DNA of 64,000 nucleotides from Diphasiastrum complanatum (taxonomy: Eukaryota; Streptophyta; Lycopodiopsida; Lycopodiales; Lycopodiaceae): assembly GCA_029204225.1 (NCBI GenBank), contig CM055092.1:40514016-40578015 (forward strand). The letters run 5' to 3'. The notes beneath the pieces were generated by a model, which saw nothing but the letters and a program-made list of their open reading frames with translations, was not told the DNA's origin and ran no database searches. Made by a program: the position numbers and the translations under genes. Shown here in pieces: positions 12,501 to 22,638 of this stretch (positions within the stretch are counted from its first letter, which is position 1; each line of letters begins with the position of its first letter).

Positions 12501-15500
12501 GCTATCAAGCATCCACTAGTGAGAGCCCAGCAGGTATACTTATACCCTCCAAGGCCTATGCACCACTAGTAGTGCACTGTGACACCTCACTGGACACCTC
12601 TGCAGCCTATTTGGGCCACGTCATCCAGTTCCCCAATGTCTCACTGATAGACCCATACCAATCCACCATCAAGTGTTTAGGCCTACAACCATTAATTATG
12701 ACCACGTACACATAAGGGCCCCAATTCCCTTATAGTCACAATTAACTTACGAGTTGTCGGTCTACTGGTCCCTAGCGTAGACACGCTACCCAAGACAGTC
12801 ATGGGCATGACACACTCTCTCTGAAACGTTAGGCACAAAGCTAGTTAGATCCTCCAGCTCAACCAGTTCACCTTCCGGAATTATGGAATCCTTCCGAATA
12901 AGTCACTCTTTCAAACGACTTACGTGGAAAACAGGATGAACCCCAACTCCAATCAAAAGATCTAGCTGATAAGCGACCCGGTTGATCTTCTTTACAACCT
13001 TGTATGGACCACAAAGGTCTAACTATAAATTAATATGTCATCCAAATACACTACCACAAACTTTCCTAGATATGGACCAAGAATATCGTTCATCATCTGC
13101 TGGAAAGTGGCATGTGCATTCGTGAGTGCAAAAGGTAAAACTAAAAACTCATAATGACCGTACCTGGTTTGAAAAGCATGCTTAGGAACATCATCGTTCC
13201 TAATCCTTATCTGATGGTATCATGATCTAAGGTCAATCTTGGAGAAATACTTAGCTCCATTCAGACGATCCATTAAATCATCCATCCTAGGTAAGGGATA
13301 CTTGTTCTTGAGTTGCAAACTCAAGACTTGGCAACTGCATCTACACAGCCAAAATGAATGCGGCGGAATTAGTCGAAGGTATGTAACTCTATCTGATGGT
13401 CGACACTCCTATGGGGAGGCTCATCAAGTAGTCTTTCAGGAAAAATATCGCTAAATCCTTGCATAAGTTTGTTAAATACCCTACCTTCAGGTGAGTTTAA
13501 CACTTTAAGGGGTTATTTAAAGGCACATTCAAAGGCATTTGCGAGAAATCAATATTTAGACTTTGAACGTGAGTTAACACTTACGGGGTTATTTAAAGGC
13601 ACATTCAAAAACATTTGTGACAAATCAATAGTTAGACTCTGAACAGCATAATCATCTACATAGATTTCATCTTTAAGATAAACTTTACATTCAGAGCCTC
13701 AACAACTTCCAAAGCAGATACAACAGGATGAGAAGGCTTATCCACATCACCTTTAAGTTCAACAAATGAGCTATTATGCAAAAAGGTTACACTATGAGTT
13801 ACATAGTCCTTTTTTAAGGACTCATTTTTGGAGTAAAACCACTCCTATCCTAAGATTATGTCTACGCTATCTAAATTCATAATATGAAAATCAAGCAGTT
13901 TGACATAATCTTGAATCCCGAAGGGAGTTTAAAGCATGTACAAGTTGGGCAGAGTCTAGCTCCAAAGGAGGAGATGGTGAAGACGGTCCTTCACTCGAGG
14001 GCATAGTGGGATCCAAATAGCGACTAAGGTAAGGTCGAAGGAAAAAATGGCAAGGGCTTTGTTAGACGCTAGTCGTGTCACAGTACCGGCACCACCAGAA
14101 AACTAGGGGTCGAGGGCCACGATATTGGCCAGGGCCAGTAACCGGGATGGACCCTAGGGGACCAGTTGGGTCCGAAGCGTAACAGGCAGTGACCCGGTGT
14201 GACCGCCAGAAAGGATGTCAGTAGGCGGAGTTATGATCGCATGGACCCTAGTCGTCAACAGCAGAGATGTCGGACAAGCAGCTAGCCGGTCGTTAGCTGG
14301 GGTGACCGTTAGTGTCACAGGTCCATGACGGGGCTTGGGGGTGGTGCCTCAGAGTCACGCACTGATTGCGGGTAGGGGATTTCTTGGAACCATGGGGACT
14401 GATCACCCTGCATGGCAACCAGGTGTCCCAAGCCCAAAATAGCAACCAGAGAGACTCAAGAGGGGGGCACCCATGGTTGCGTGGATCATTCCTCACACCG
14501 GCCATCAGAGTTTGGAGAGCTCCTAGAGATGGGAATGCACAAACGATGTCGGACTTCGACGGAACAAAAAGGAAATTGAGCACAGTGCTAAGTTAGTCCA
14601 AGAAATCCCCTTAACTAATATTCCTTGCCTACACACCTTTATTTGATTGCTTTTAAACTTTATTGGATCCACAATATTTCTATCTCAATGTGTCCTAGGC
14701 ATAGTTGCAACAAAAGTGTTCATAAAAGGTTCCAAACATGTTTGTCAATATAGATGTTTGAATCTCATTTCAAACATCTACTTGACATCATGTTCTTTTT
14801 GGGGTCCTTACATTCTAAAACGGTCTAAATGTTCCATCATAGGGAACAGGGGTTGTTTGATAACCTCCACATGGGCTATCAAAATAGTTACAATATTTAC
14901 TTCACAAATATTGGAAATTTGGAACATTTGGTGGCAACTCCTAGCTAGTCCACTTCCCTAAAGATGAAAGTACACTTAGAAAATTTGGTGAATGGCACCT
15001 CCAACACTTGCCCAACATGCTTCAAGTGTTCTTCCTTGGTTTTGCTATAAATCAAATTATTATAGCGAATACAAGAACTGACCTGAAAATAAATGGTTGC
15101 AAGATTTTATTCATCAATTAAAAAGTTGCAAGGGTGTTTGTAAGGCCATAAAATAGAACCTTGAATTTATACAAATGCCTATAGTTGTCCTCAATTTATC
15201 CCCTTTTTTATGCCTACTTTGATGATAACCAAACCATAGGTCTCCCTTGAAAACATGAGTTACCCCCCTTAATTCAACCAACAATTTATCCACTCCAAGG
15301 ATAGAAAACTTGTTCTTGATTTTCATATTATAAAGGTCTCGTCCATCAATGCATATTCAAAGTATACCATCCTTTAGAAAAAAACAAGAATGAACTTAGT
15401 TTGCAAGAAACACCAAAATTTTGTCAAATCTTAACCAAATTGGGTCAAATTTGAGTCAGATTAAAGCTAAAGCCTAAGACATAGCTCTACTGATCCATAA

Positions 15501-18500
15501 ATTCAGATCTAGATTATTCGACTGAAATTACAACCAAAAAATAGAGAAAAGCATAGAGCATAAATAAAATAGATTTTTTTTTTGCTGGTGAGCTAGAAAC
15601 CAAAATGTCATGTAGTAGGCATCAAGAGGCGAAGATGTTCACCGATCGAGTTTGTGTGTTGAAAGATGCTCTCCTCTATCTGCCACAACCTGTTTGTACG
15701 CTTCTAATGAGTCCTTGGGTGATTTTGAGCTATTGAAAGCCATATCCAAAGCTTTTTGCATGACTTTTGCCTGCTTATTGAACAGCTTCAAACTTTCCAA
15801 TATATCTACTAAGGTTTTCTCCAATGTAGAAGCTCTTTGTTCAGCTTCCGTAGATTCAATTTCAAGCTGTAGAACAAGCATCTATCAAGGCTATTTTCTT
15901 CACAATTTGCAAGCACTGCAAATGAAATAAAATTGCTCCGAATCAGTGCATAAATATACATGGCATTCCATATACCTATGAATATGCTAATATTGCTACA
16001 ACAAGTAAATGCAAACAGAGCTTTTTCCATGAAAAATCATGACAAGCATAGTTCTTTGCAAAAGACAAACATAAACACTTATCATCCAAGGAGAAGGTGA
16101 TTCCTACAAGTCTTCATGACAGTCTTATGCTTCAAAATGGAGAAGCTCTACCCATTCCTCATACATGATTTGTCTCAATTGGCATCATCCAGCATTGGGG
16201 CTTCATAACCAGATTCACATTTTAACGAGATTCTCCAGTATACGTTCAATTTTAAGGGTCAAAAAAGAACACAGCAAGATAAGAAACTATATTTCACACT
16301 CCAGAAAGCTACTTGAGTGCCACGTTTCAGCCACTACACCGCCTCAATGTCACTATCTTACTTAATGTTGGTATATAAAATCATGTAAATAACATGCTAG
16401 TCAAAGACAAAAAATATTCAAAGTTCGACATCAATAAGACTTTTGATCTCGTGTTGAAATGAATTTTGAAATCTTGAGCAAGGTAAGTGTTAAAGGATAA
16501 CTAACATACAAGAAATAAAGCCTCACTTTAGGTGCAAGGTCATAGAGTCCAACAAATGGACTTTCGTCAAAAAAAAATTGTAACATGCATTTGAGCTTGA
16601 GAATTATATGTGGAAATTGGGCTTGAGCCTTGATGTAATGTGGAAGACCTTGAAGTATATATATGTTTGAGTTACAAAACACTTAAATCTAGTTGCTTGG
16701 TTATGAAAAGCCACGTTAAAATTTTGTGACTCACCAATATGTCAAGATTTATTTAGGTTATGTTGTTATGTTTAGTTAACTGACAATAGATGATGTATAC
16801 CATTTATGATTGGATTTTCCACTGATTTAGATTATTTATCGGCCCTAATTAGACACTGAGAGAGCTAACTCCTCATAGTATGAATAAATTAGTGCGCCCT
16901 CATTTTAGTAGATGATTGATTAAAAAGAGATAGATATTGTCTCTAGTTCTTAGTAGGTTCCAGGTTCATGTTTCGATTCAATAGTTTATAAATATAGTTA
17001 TTCATTTGCTCATCTCTGTTACATGTCTAATTCGATACACTTGCACTTCATTCAATGTTCTATGTGGTGTTTTAGTCATAATCGATTGCAACAAGGAAAC
17101 AGCATCTCAAAAGCTATCTCAAAAGAGGGAGAAAATGGTAAAGAAAAAGTTGAAGGAATAAGAAATGTGTGTATTATGGGAAACTAAATAATTATTTATC
17201 ACGGATTGAAGTTTGAACTATAATCATTGCGTTACAAAAACATAACTTGGAAGACATGTTTTGATTGGCGTTCGAAAAACAAACAAGCACCAACTTGTTC
17301 CTAGTTGTACACTCAATCTCATGGTATCGTTAAGGGGGATGATGCTTAGTGGTCATAATGATAACTTGAAGTAAGGATCTCATTTATCCATGAAACTTTT
17401 GATGATACACTTGATTCTACTAGTAGCGACGCATGGGACCTCTTGACTACAATCTATGTGGAGCTGAGGAGCACAAGATGAATTGGGCTCAAGAGCTAAG
17501 AAAAGTGGTTTGTTGTCTTGGAATAAAGCTCAATGCAAGGAGTCACTTATCTATGAAGTGATTCTAAGAGTTACAATACTTGATCAACAGATGGGAAAAT
17601 GTGGCCCTACCAAAAAACTACGGAGAACTATGATTTGAAACTTGGGCTGAACGATGATGCAATGTGCATTTTGAAAAAATCTCAAAGTGCTCAACCCTAA
17701 AATTCTCACACACAGCTGCTACTTTTAGGCCCTAGTTAAAAACAAACCTAGCTCCTCCATGCCAATGTGGCCTGATTTTACTATGTAATTGATCACAGAA
17801 TGAAATTATCCTTTATTTCCAATTCTTAGTAGGTTCTAATTTCCCAATTCAAGTGTTTGATAAGTATTATTATTCATTTAAAGAGTTACATTTTCTTATT
17901 CAATACATTTAAAGCTCTTTCAATGACCATGATTGTTTGCATCAAAGGAACAGCATCCAGTTTTCCCAGAAGCTCTTTCAAAGAAGAGAGAAAGAAAAAG
18001 GTCGTGATTTAAGAATTGTGTGGGCTATGGGAAACAAATGATTTTCATTCAAAGTTGAACTGAAATCATGATGTTACAGAACATAGATTTGTAAAATTTG
18101 GAATATAACGCTAGGGAAAACTATCACAATTTTTAAAAAACAATGAATTTTTCGAAAAAAAAAAATAGTATTAAAACCATAATATGTATAAAAATAAAAA
18201 GCATTATTTCAAACATAGATTGGTTGTACGTTGAGTTTCACTCTTGTATGCTCAATTTCACACACTTGTAAGCACTAACCAAGCCTCTTGGTCTGGAGCA
18301 AGATAGTTCATACAGACCCCCCAATCATCACACCGTTATGGGCTTGAAACTTCGTTTCACAAAATTATCTATCATATTTTGTATGGCCATGGCATATCTG
18401 AAATGCTGCATAGAAGTCAGAAAGTAATAGATATGTTGATTGGGATAATGCTCACCTTCTCAGCACTTATGACAAGTGAAGTTAGCCTTTCTTCAAGCTT

Positions 18501-19595
18501 TGCAATCCCATCTTCTGAGACATAATTTTCTGCGAACGATGCCGTATGAAGACTACTTTCTGATTCTTTCGACTTTTCGCTGGCAGATACAACTTGTCTG
18601 GCAACACAGGTGCACGGTAACCGCACCTGCGTGTCACTAAACTCCACAGCCTTCAAAAAGGAGCTTTTTACTTTCATTGATGAGCTTTGCAACTGGCCCT
18701 CATCTTTGGATACAGTTTTCAATCTCATAAATCCTTGTCCAGAATGAATCTGGTCCAGGTTTTTGGCCAAGTTCATGCCATAACTGTTGCCCTCTTCATG
18801 TGTGCCCTCCAACCAACTCTGCAAAGCTCTCTTCACCGTGGCCTGTATGTCTGTCGCCCTGATTGCAACCCCGCCCTTGCGTGCTGGCCTTCCTTGACCT
18901 CTGCTGCTGCTTCTAGCACTGGAGTTTGCCGATGCTGTTGAAAGCTTTTCTAGAAGAAAGCGGAGGAGTTTGTATGTACTTGTCTCAGATGGGTATAGGA
19001 ACTGCAAGCAGCAATTAGCACCATCTTTTATGTCATCATTCTACTCCAAGTATGGCATCTGCAACCACTCCCGCATAGCCGCCACTCCCTATCTTTCAAT
19101 GAACCTTAAATTACTGATCAGCATAGATGTTACTGTCTCTCTCTTCCAGTGAATTCACTCTCCCTTTTTCAATGAACACTACTTAATTGAACAATATAAA
19201 TGTGCACTCTCTTTCTTTCAATGAACATAAACATACTAATCAAAGATGATGTGCAGAAGAGGGCAAAAGATAGTCCTATTTCCTTGAAAACTAAAACCGA
19301 AGAGCACTCAAACCTGATGGAAGCTGATGTCTTCCCTGTAACCAAGCTTCTGCACTGAAGCAGCAAGATCCATACAAAATCGGAAACGCTCGGACATGAG
19401 TTGAGGCAAGGCATGTGAAGCGGGCGCGCCTTCAAAAGCTTCATCCTCTCCCGCCTTCTTGATCATAGCCACAGCCTGTGAGCAGATTGATGTCAAGGCT
19501 GCTGATTCCACATCATGTATTGTTACCACACCTGGCGGTAGCGCAATGCCTGCCCGCTCGAGGGCCAGCACCACGATCTGATGTGCATCATCCAT
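6514..19595 (-). CDS. CCDC22: CCDC22 homologue, 5' part, four exons
   Basis: CCDC22 is the coiled-coil partner of CCDC93 and COMMD proteins in the CCC (Commander) complex, which recycles membrane cargo from endosomes. Four exons read on the minus strand: 19595-19314 (94 codons from ATG), 19001-18456 (182 codons), 15866-15643 (74 codons plus 2 nt) and 6660-6514 (147 nt). All junctions have GT donors and AG acceptors, and phases 0, 0 and 2 match across introns of 312, 2588 and 8982 bp. The N-terminus [17 protein letters not shown] plus the [13 protein letters not shown] and QFLYPSE motifs fit the NN-CH domain of CCDC22. The later exons are coiled coil ([30 protein letters not shown]). The start at 19595 puts the protein in register with animal CCDC22; an upstream in-frame ATG exists. 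About 399 residues are visible; the C-terminal part must lie left of position 1. Identity is from memory of the family; exon 4 is the least certain exon. Confidence 0.82.
6865..7352 (-). repeat. 3' LTR of the older intron-3 gypsy element (left end nominal)
   Basis: On the minus strand the chromodomain remnant (7512-7353) is followed by a purine-rich run and then, from 7352, TGTCATGTACCC, an LTR start. The left end is not defined. Inside the LTR lies a 75 bp tandem duplication. Confidence 0.5.
7191..7340. repeat. 75 bp tandem duplication within an LTR
   Basis: Copies 7191-7265 and 7266-7340 both begin GACTTATAACTC and end GTTACGTACCC, differing at only a few positions. The few differences indicate a fairly recent duplication. 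Confidence 0.9.
7353..7512 (-). pseudogene. Gypsy chromodomain, 3' half (split by insertion)
   Basis: The minus-strand frame gives [19 protein letters not shown], the conserved chromodomain strand region of chromoviruses, then decays. Its 5' half is at 12813-13020 on the other side of the 5.3 kb insertion. Removing the insertion and one copy of the CACTC duplication puts both halves in one open frame. Confidence 0.85.
7508..7512. repeat. Target site duplication CACTC (left)
   Basis: CACTC here is repeated at 12813-12817, immediately outside the other end of the gypsy element. Five base pairs is the normal duplication for gypsy integrase. Confidence 0.88.
7513..8006 (-). repeat. 3' LTR of the 7.5-12.8 kb gypsy element
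   Basis: Direct repeat of 12322-12812. In element orientation it starts TGTCATGCCC and ends CTTTATA, giving unusual TG...TA ends instead of TG...CA. The end is fixed by the target duplication outside and by the polypurine tract inside. Confidence 0.93.
8007..8023 (-). other. Polypurine tract
   Basis: On the minus strand AATAAGGGGGGAAGAA abuts the 3' LTR start. This is the plus-strand primer site of the element. Confidence 0.85.
8041..9140 (-). pseudogene. Decayed gypsy integrase of the nested element
   Basis: Minus-strand pieces in different frames read, in order: [13 protein letters not shown] and [12 protein letters not shown] (about 9120-9040, integrase core), a WLAVFAKLE-like piece (about 8940-8900), [18 protein letters not shown] and [17 protein letters not shown] (about 8590-8440), and a chromodomain-like tail (about 8180-8050). 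Order and spacing match the relic at 3365-4260, but an insert of about 100 bases and many stops break it. It cannot encode an active enzyme. Confidence 0.8.
12308..12320 (-). other. Primer-binding site (initiator Met tRNA)
   Basis: Minus strand TGGTATCAGAGCC starts one base after the 5' LTR ends. This is the standard plant iMet-tRNA priming site. Confidence 0.93.
12322..12812 (-). repeat. 5' LTR of the 7.5-12.8 kb gypsy element
   Basis: Partner of 7513-8006, about 97% identical by eye. Its outer end is followed directly by the CACTC duplication. Confidence 0.93.
12813..12817. repeat. Target site duplication CACTC (right)
   Basis: Matches 7508-7512 exactly and lies immediately outside the 5' LTR. 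Confidence 0.88.
12813..13020 (-). pseudogene. Gypsy integrase C-terminus and chromodomain, 5' half
   Basis: Minus strand reads [18 protein letters not shown], then [10 protein letters not shown], then [17 protein letters not shown], the classic integrase-to-chromodomain linker. Its continuation is at 7512-7353. At about 13020 it joins reverse transcriptase sequence directly, so RNase H and most of integrase (well over 1.5 kb) are missing from this element. Confidence 0.88.
13022..13330 (-). pseudogene. Gypsy reverse transcriptase palm fragment
   Basis: Minus strand reads [24 protein letters not shown]-stop-YHQIRI, [17 protein letters not shown] and [11 protein letters not shown]. This includes the intact YLDD catalytic box, with a single stop replacing the Gly of the SGYHQIR motif. 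It belongs to the same element as the chromodomain halves, given equal strand and position. Confidence 0.9.
13501..13650. repeat. 77 bp tandem duplication
   Basis: Two copies starting at 13501 and 13578 share GGGGTTATTTAAAGGCACAT and following sequence, with scattered differences. It lies between the protease-like and reverse-transcriptase parts of the older gypsy element. Confidence 0.8.
13660..13935 (-). pseudogene. Gypsy protease C-terminal / linker relic
   Basis: Minus strand gives [11 protein letters not shown]-stop-EWFYSKN, resembling the ...LxxxDxILGxxWL... end of the gypsy aspartic protease that precedes the reverse transcriptase. The catalytic DTG/DSG region is not visible. This is the 5'-most readable part of the older element. 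Confidence 0.55.
14050..14560. other. GC-rich patch of unknown origin
   Basis: About 500 bases are clearly richer in G and C than the surrounding AT-rich DNA, with recurring GGACCCTAG and GACCGTTAG-like words. Overlapping ORFs exist on both strands (14293-14583 minus, 14366-14596 plus) but none resembles a known protein. It may be gypsy gag leader or an unrelated insert. Confidence 0.4.
14985..15376 (-). pseudogene. Second gypsy reverse transcriptase relic in intron 3
   Basis: Minus strand gives [37 protein letters not shown], then FGYHQSR and, after frameshifts, a SVLVFAIII-like stretch where YFDD is expected and [16 protein letters not shown]. This is the palm region with the catalytic motif destroyed. 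It differs from the 13.0-13.3 kb copy, so it is a third gypsy element in this intron. 14597-14984 holds nothing recognisable. Confidence 0.85.
16930..18115 (+). mobile_element. Decayed copia-like unit with diverged terminal direct repeats
   Basis: A block at about 16935-17260 recurs in diverged form at about 17815-18110 (shared words include TTCTTAGTAGGTTC, GGAAACAGCATC and ATGGGAAAC). Just inside the first copy, TGGTATC at 17332-17338 resembles an iMet primer-binding site. About 17425-17460 translates [11 protein letters not shown], like the UBN2 gag domain of copia elements. With only about 500 bases between the repeats, this would be a small non-autonomous LTR element in CCDC22 intron 2. 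The repeats are far more diverged than those of the other elements here. Confidence 0.45.
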
Positions 19596-20062
19596 GGAGA
19601 GAAACAAAGATAAATTCCGATCCAAGGATCTCAACTCACGAAAGACATGCTCGATAAAACAAGGATCGTACCATTTCTGCAAATCCTTGGAGGCTTGGGA
19701 CTCACAACTCCTCCAGCATTGACAAGCCAAGCCAAGCCAAGCCTTGCAATGTGAGAATGTGTAGTCACATACTATCTTAATGCCTGCCCGTAGAAACAAA
19801 ATATATACAAATTCAAGTTAGGGCTATTGTTAGGGTGTGAACATTGTATTAAAAACTATAACTTTTTAAAATCTTTGCACGTGATAAAACGACGACGGTC
19901 GTGAAAAGTATGCATATATCGCCTCGTCATAGTTGAATGACATTTTTATTGGGTGCCCAAGCGTAAAAGACAGTGAGGAAGAATTCTGTAATTTATTTAT
20001 TGACTTTAGTATAGGGGAAGGCCCTACGACTAGGGCCCTGAACGAGGGCGTTAGCCCGAGGG

Positions 20063-20067
20063 TTCCG
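20063..20067. repeat. Target site duplication TTCCG (left)
   Basis: Identical to 23827-23831 at the other end of the copia element. Confidence 0.85.
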
Positions 20068-21137
20068 TGTTGGGAGAGAGGGAGAAAGAATAAGTGACGA
20101 ACACGAATTAGAAACGAACTCGAACAAGAAACGAATGAGAAGCGAACTCGAATAGAAAATGTTCGTGCGCAGCGGAATGAGTTAAATGACTCTCTCCATA
20201 AGCATGACTACGCCTATCAGAATGAACAGAACTTTAGTGATAGAAATCACAGTCATTCTAGATTACGTAGCCAAACATTTAAATGGATGAAGCACTAGAT
20301 GAATAATTTGTCGCGAATTGCAAGACAAATTATCTGTCGCGAAGAGCTAGACTGTGCTTGACTGATAATTAGTCGCGAATTATTCGCAAATGACAAGACT
20401 AAAAGTTAATCGTCTATTACCAAAAAGAGCAACAAGAAAAATCAGACAGAATGAAGAATAAGCATAGCAATATTGACAGATCTAAAATGCAGCACAAATA
20501 AACTGTGTCAGATTAAGTAAGTATACAAGTCAATCATCCGGTAGAGCACAAGACTGTAGCGGACGAAACCGCGTGTCCTACAAAGCTTATTTTTGTCTGT
20601 AATGAGGAATGAAACCTCTTCTCTTAGTCTCTTCTTCACTCACTTGATCATCTAATCGTCATCATCGAATACTCAGATGGTATCCAATATATATACATAA
20701 TATTACAGGTGTGCAGATGCGAAAGTACAGAGTGGATGTTTTGTCTGTAGGAGATCGTGGGTGGTTACAATCATTGTCCAATCTGTTAGCGCAACTGCAT
20801 GGGGTGAAGGTGAAAAGAGTGCGACGTCAGCCAATACTGAAGTGAACGTTGGTGATGACGCAAAAGTGCGTCACTCTCACGAATGGCCTTAGGATAAGAT
20901 TTACAGGGTGCCTTATCTGTTAGGGTACCTTTGGCATTCAGTAAGATAGTGTACCCTTTTCGCCTGTCACCATGACCTTTGTAAGAACACAGTGTCGCGA
21001 TTCATTCGCCTTTTCTTCGTCTGTGCGAATTTGCGTGTAAAAATACAGATTGCGTGACAACGTTAGAAAAAATATGCAGCATGAATGGAGACAGATTAAA
21101 ACTGGGATTTAGGAGAGTAGAAGAAGTAAATCCAACA
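20068..21137 (-). repeat. Complete 3' LTR of the 20-24 kb copia element
   Basis: 1070 bp. In element orientation it starts TGTTGGATTTACTTC after an AAGGGGGGT polypurine tract (21138-21146) and ends CTCTCCCAACA. Confidence 0.9.
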
Positions 21138-21144
21138 ACCCCCC

Positions 21145-21747
21145 TTAATCTGGATCAGTGAATGCCTTGATCTTCAGACTTAGCAATGCACAAAATTTGT
21201 TGTGTGCATTAACACTGAGTGCTTTCGTAAAAATGTCTACAACCATGTCTTGCGTTCTGCAGTACGTTAAGCTCACCTCTCTGTCGAGAACCTTGCCCCT
21301 GATGTAGTTATATCTTATCTCAATGTGCTTACTCCTAGAATGAAATCTAGGGTTGGCCGATAAGGCAATAGCACTTTGGTTATCACAAAACAAAATTGTA
21401 GGGCTGTACTGATACAGATTAATGTCTGATAGCAAATTTCTCAACCAAAACGCTTCCTTAATAGATTGAGAAGCAGCAATATATTTTGCTTTAGTAGAAG
21501 AAATTGCGATAGAGGTTTGCTTACGACTGTTCCACAAAATAGGACCGCCATTGAAGAAGAATGTAAATCCAGATGTGGACTTACGATGGTCTGCATCTCC
21601 TCCCCAGCTTGCATCAGAATATCCACTGAGCTGATGAAGATTGTCGCTGTTGACATCTCCATAGCAGATGCACTGGTCCATGGTAGCTCGAATATATCTC
21701 ATGACTCGAATAAGAGCCTTCCAATGGGTAATTCCAGGATTAGCCAT
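21145..21747 (-). CDS. Copia RNase H domain
   Basis: An open 200-codon frame covers the end of reverse transcriptase and the whole RNase H domain of a copia polyprotein: LIRVMRYIRAT, GYSDASWGGDADHRKSTSG, ISSTKAKYIAASQS, LFCDNQSAIALSANP, RSKHIEI and FTKAL. The catalytic Asp of DASW and DNQSAI and the Glu-position region are in place except that the usual AEY reads AKY. RNase H removes RNA from the RNA/DNA hybrid during reverse transcription. With most of the element missing, this is a fragment, not a working gene. Confidence 0.9.
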   Translation of the reverse strand: MANPGITHWKALIRVMRYIRATMDQCICYGDVNSDNLHQLSGYSDASWGGDADHRKSTSGFTFFFNGGPILWNSRKQTSIAISSTKAKYIAASQSIKEAFWLRNLLSDINLYQYSPTILFCDNQSAIALSANPRFHSRSKHIEIRYNYIRGKVLDREVSLTYCRTQDMVVDIFTKALSVNAHNKFCALLSLKIKAFTDPD

Positions 21748-21850
21748 GTATTGGCTAAGTGGGCTGATAGCAAAAGAGTTACTTGACCATTGCGTACATG
21801 AGAGATCCGAGTATCAATCGATATGGGTATTCTCTCATCTGCTCCTCTTC

Positions 21851-22140
21851 CTACTTTGTTTGGGGACATTGGTCCTTTGACAAATGCAAGCCTGGATCCA
21901 TTGGTGAGTGAGCTAATTTACAATTCATCAAATTGTATATGTTAAGAACATTTTGAAGATACCTTTGTTGAGTGATGTAAATCAGTCGATTTGCTCTATC
22001 TTTGTGGATTTGAATTCCAAGACAGAAGTGAGCTTCGTCCAGATCAGTCATGTCGAATTCCGCTCTATTGGCGATCTTAAAGACCCATTTGCAATCAATA
22101 ATATTGCAGCCAATAGGAGCTTCGACTAATGACCATGTCT
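21851..22140 (-). pseudogene. Copia reverse transcriptase with palm deleted
   Basis: WSLVEAPIGCNIIDCKWVFKI (early RT) is followed within a few codons by DMTDLDEAHFCLGIQIHKD (late RT). The part that carries the YVDD catalytic box, several hundred bases, is absent. A stretch resembling the LQNVLNIYNLMNCKLAHSPM region follows. Confidence 0.85.
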
Positions 22141-22614
22141 GTTCTTGATCAGAAAAGAATATTCTCTGTCCATAGCTTCTCTCCAGAGATCAGAGTCTGG
22201 TTGGCTAAGTGCCTCTTCGATTGTTGTCGGTTCCTTCATTAAAAGACAGGCAGACTCAAGAGTATACCTTGTGGGCTGTGTGCGCACTCGGCTTGATCTT
22301 CTGGGAGGATTTGACTGATGAACTGCTCCTGGGATATGTTGCTGGGTAGCAGCAACATCTTCGTCTGATTCGTTGTCTCGAAGTGGGTCGACGATAGACG
22401 TTCCTGAGCCATAAACTTGGATTGTCCTGTCAATGGCAAGTGATGAAAGTTCTTCTTGAGCAATATCCTTGCCTTTGAGGTCGACGAACTGATCCTCGAT
22501 AAAGACTATATCCCGGCTATACAAGATTTGCTGGGTATCAGGATCGTACAGCTTGTAGGTGTTATCAGACAAAGTATATCCGATCAGGATGGTCTTTAGA
22601 CCTTGGAAGTCCAA
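22126..22614 (-). pseudogene. Copia integrase C-terminal / linker region
   Basis: Reads GLKTILIGYTLSDNTYKLYD, then YSRDIVFIED, a long acidic hydrophilic linker, PRRSSRVRTQPTRY and EEALSQPDSDLWREAMD, which is the standard junction into copia reverse transcriptase. Open for 162 codons before shifting. Confidence 0.85.
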
Positions 22615-22638
22615 TTTCTTCCTTATGTCCTTTGGGAT

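Larger units (their letters stand above)
7513..12812 (-). mobile_element. Full-length but coding-dead gypsy LTR retrotransposon
   Basis: A 5.3 kb minus-strand element is bounded by 494 and 491 bp LTRs and a CACTC target duplication. It has an iMet primer-binding site (12308-12320) and a polypurine tract (8007-8023). The only readable coding homology is integrase core to C-terminus (about 9140-8041), full of stops and shifts. No reverse transcriptase, RNase H or protease motif is visible between 9140 and 12307; the two longest ORFs there (11460-11206, 12281-12075) are unrecognised. The LTRs differ at roughly 14 positions plus three small indels (about 97% identity by eye). The insertion is therefore recent relative to the decay of its interior, and it must have been moved by enzymes from another copy. 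Confidence 0.92.

Noticed and set aside
14293-14596. Overlapping ORFs on both strands
   Set aside because: Explained by low stop frequency in the GC-rich patch.
15861-15920. Alternative acceptor TTTGCAG for CCDC22 exon 3
   Set aside because: It leads to a stop within 18 codons; the CTACAG acceptor keeps the frame.
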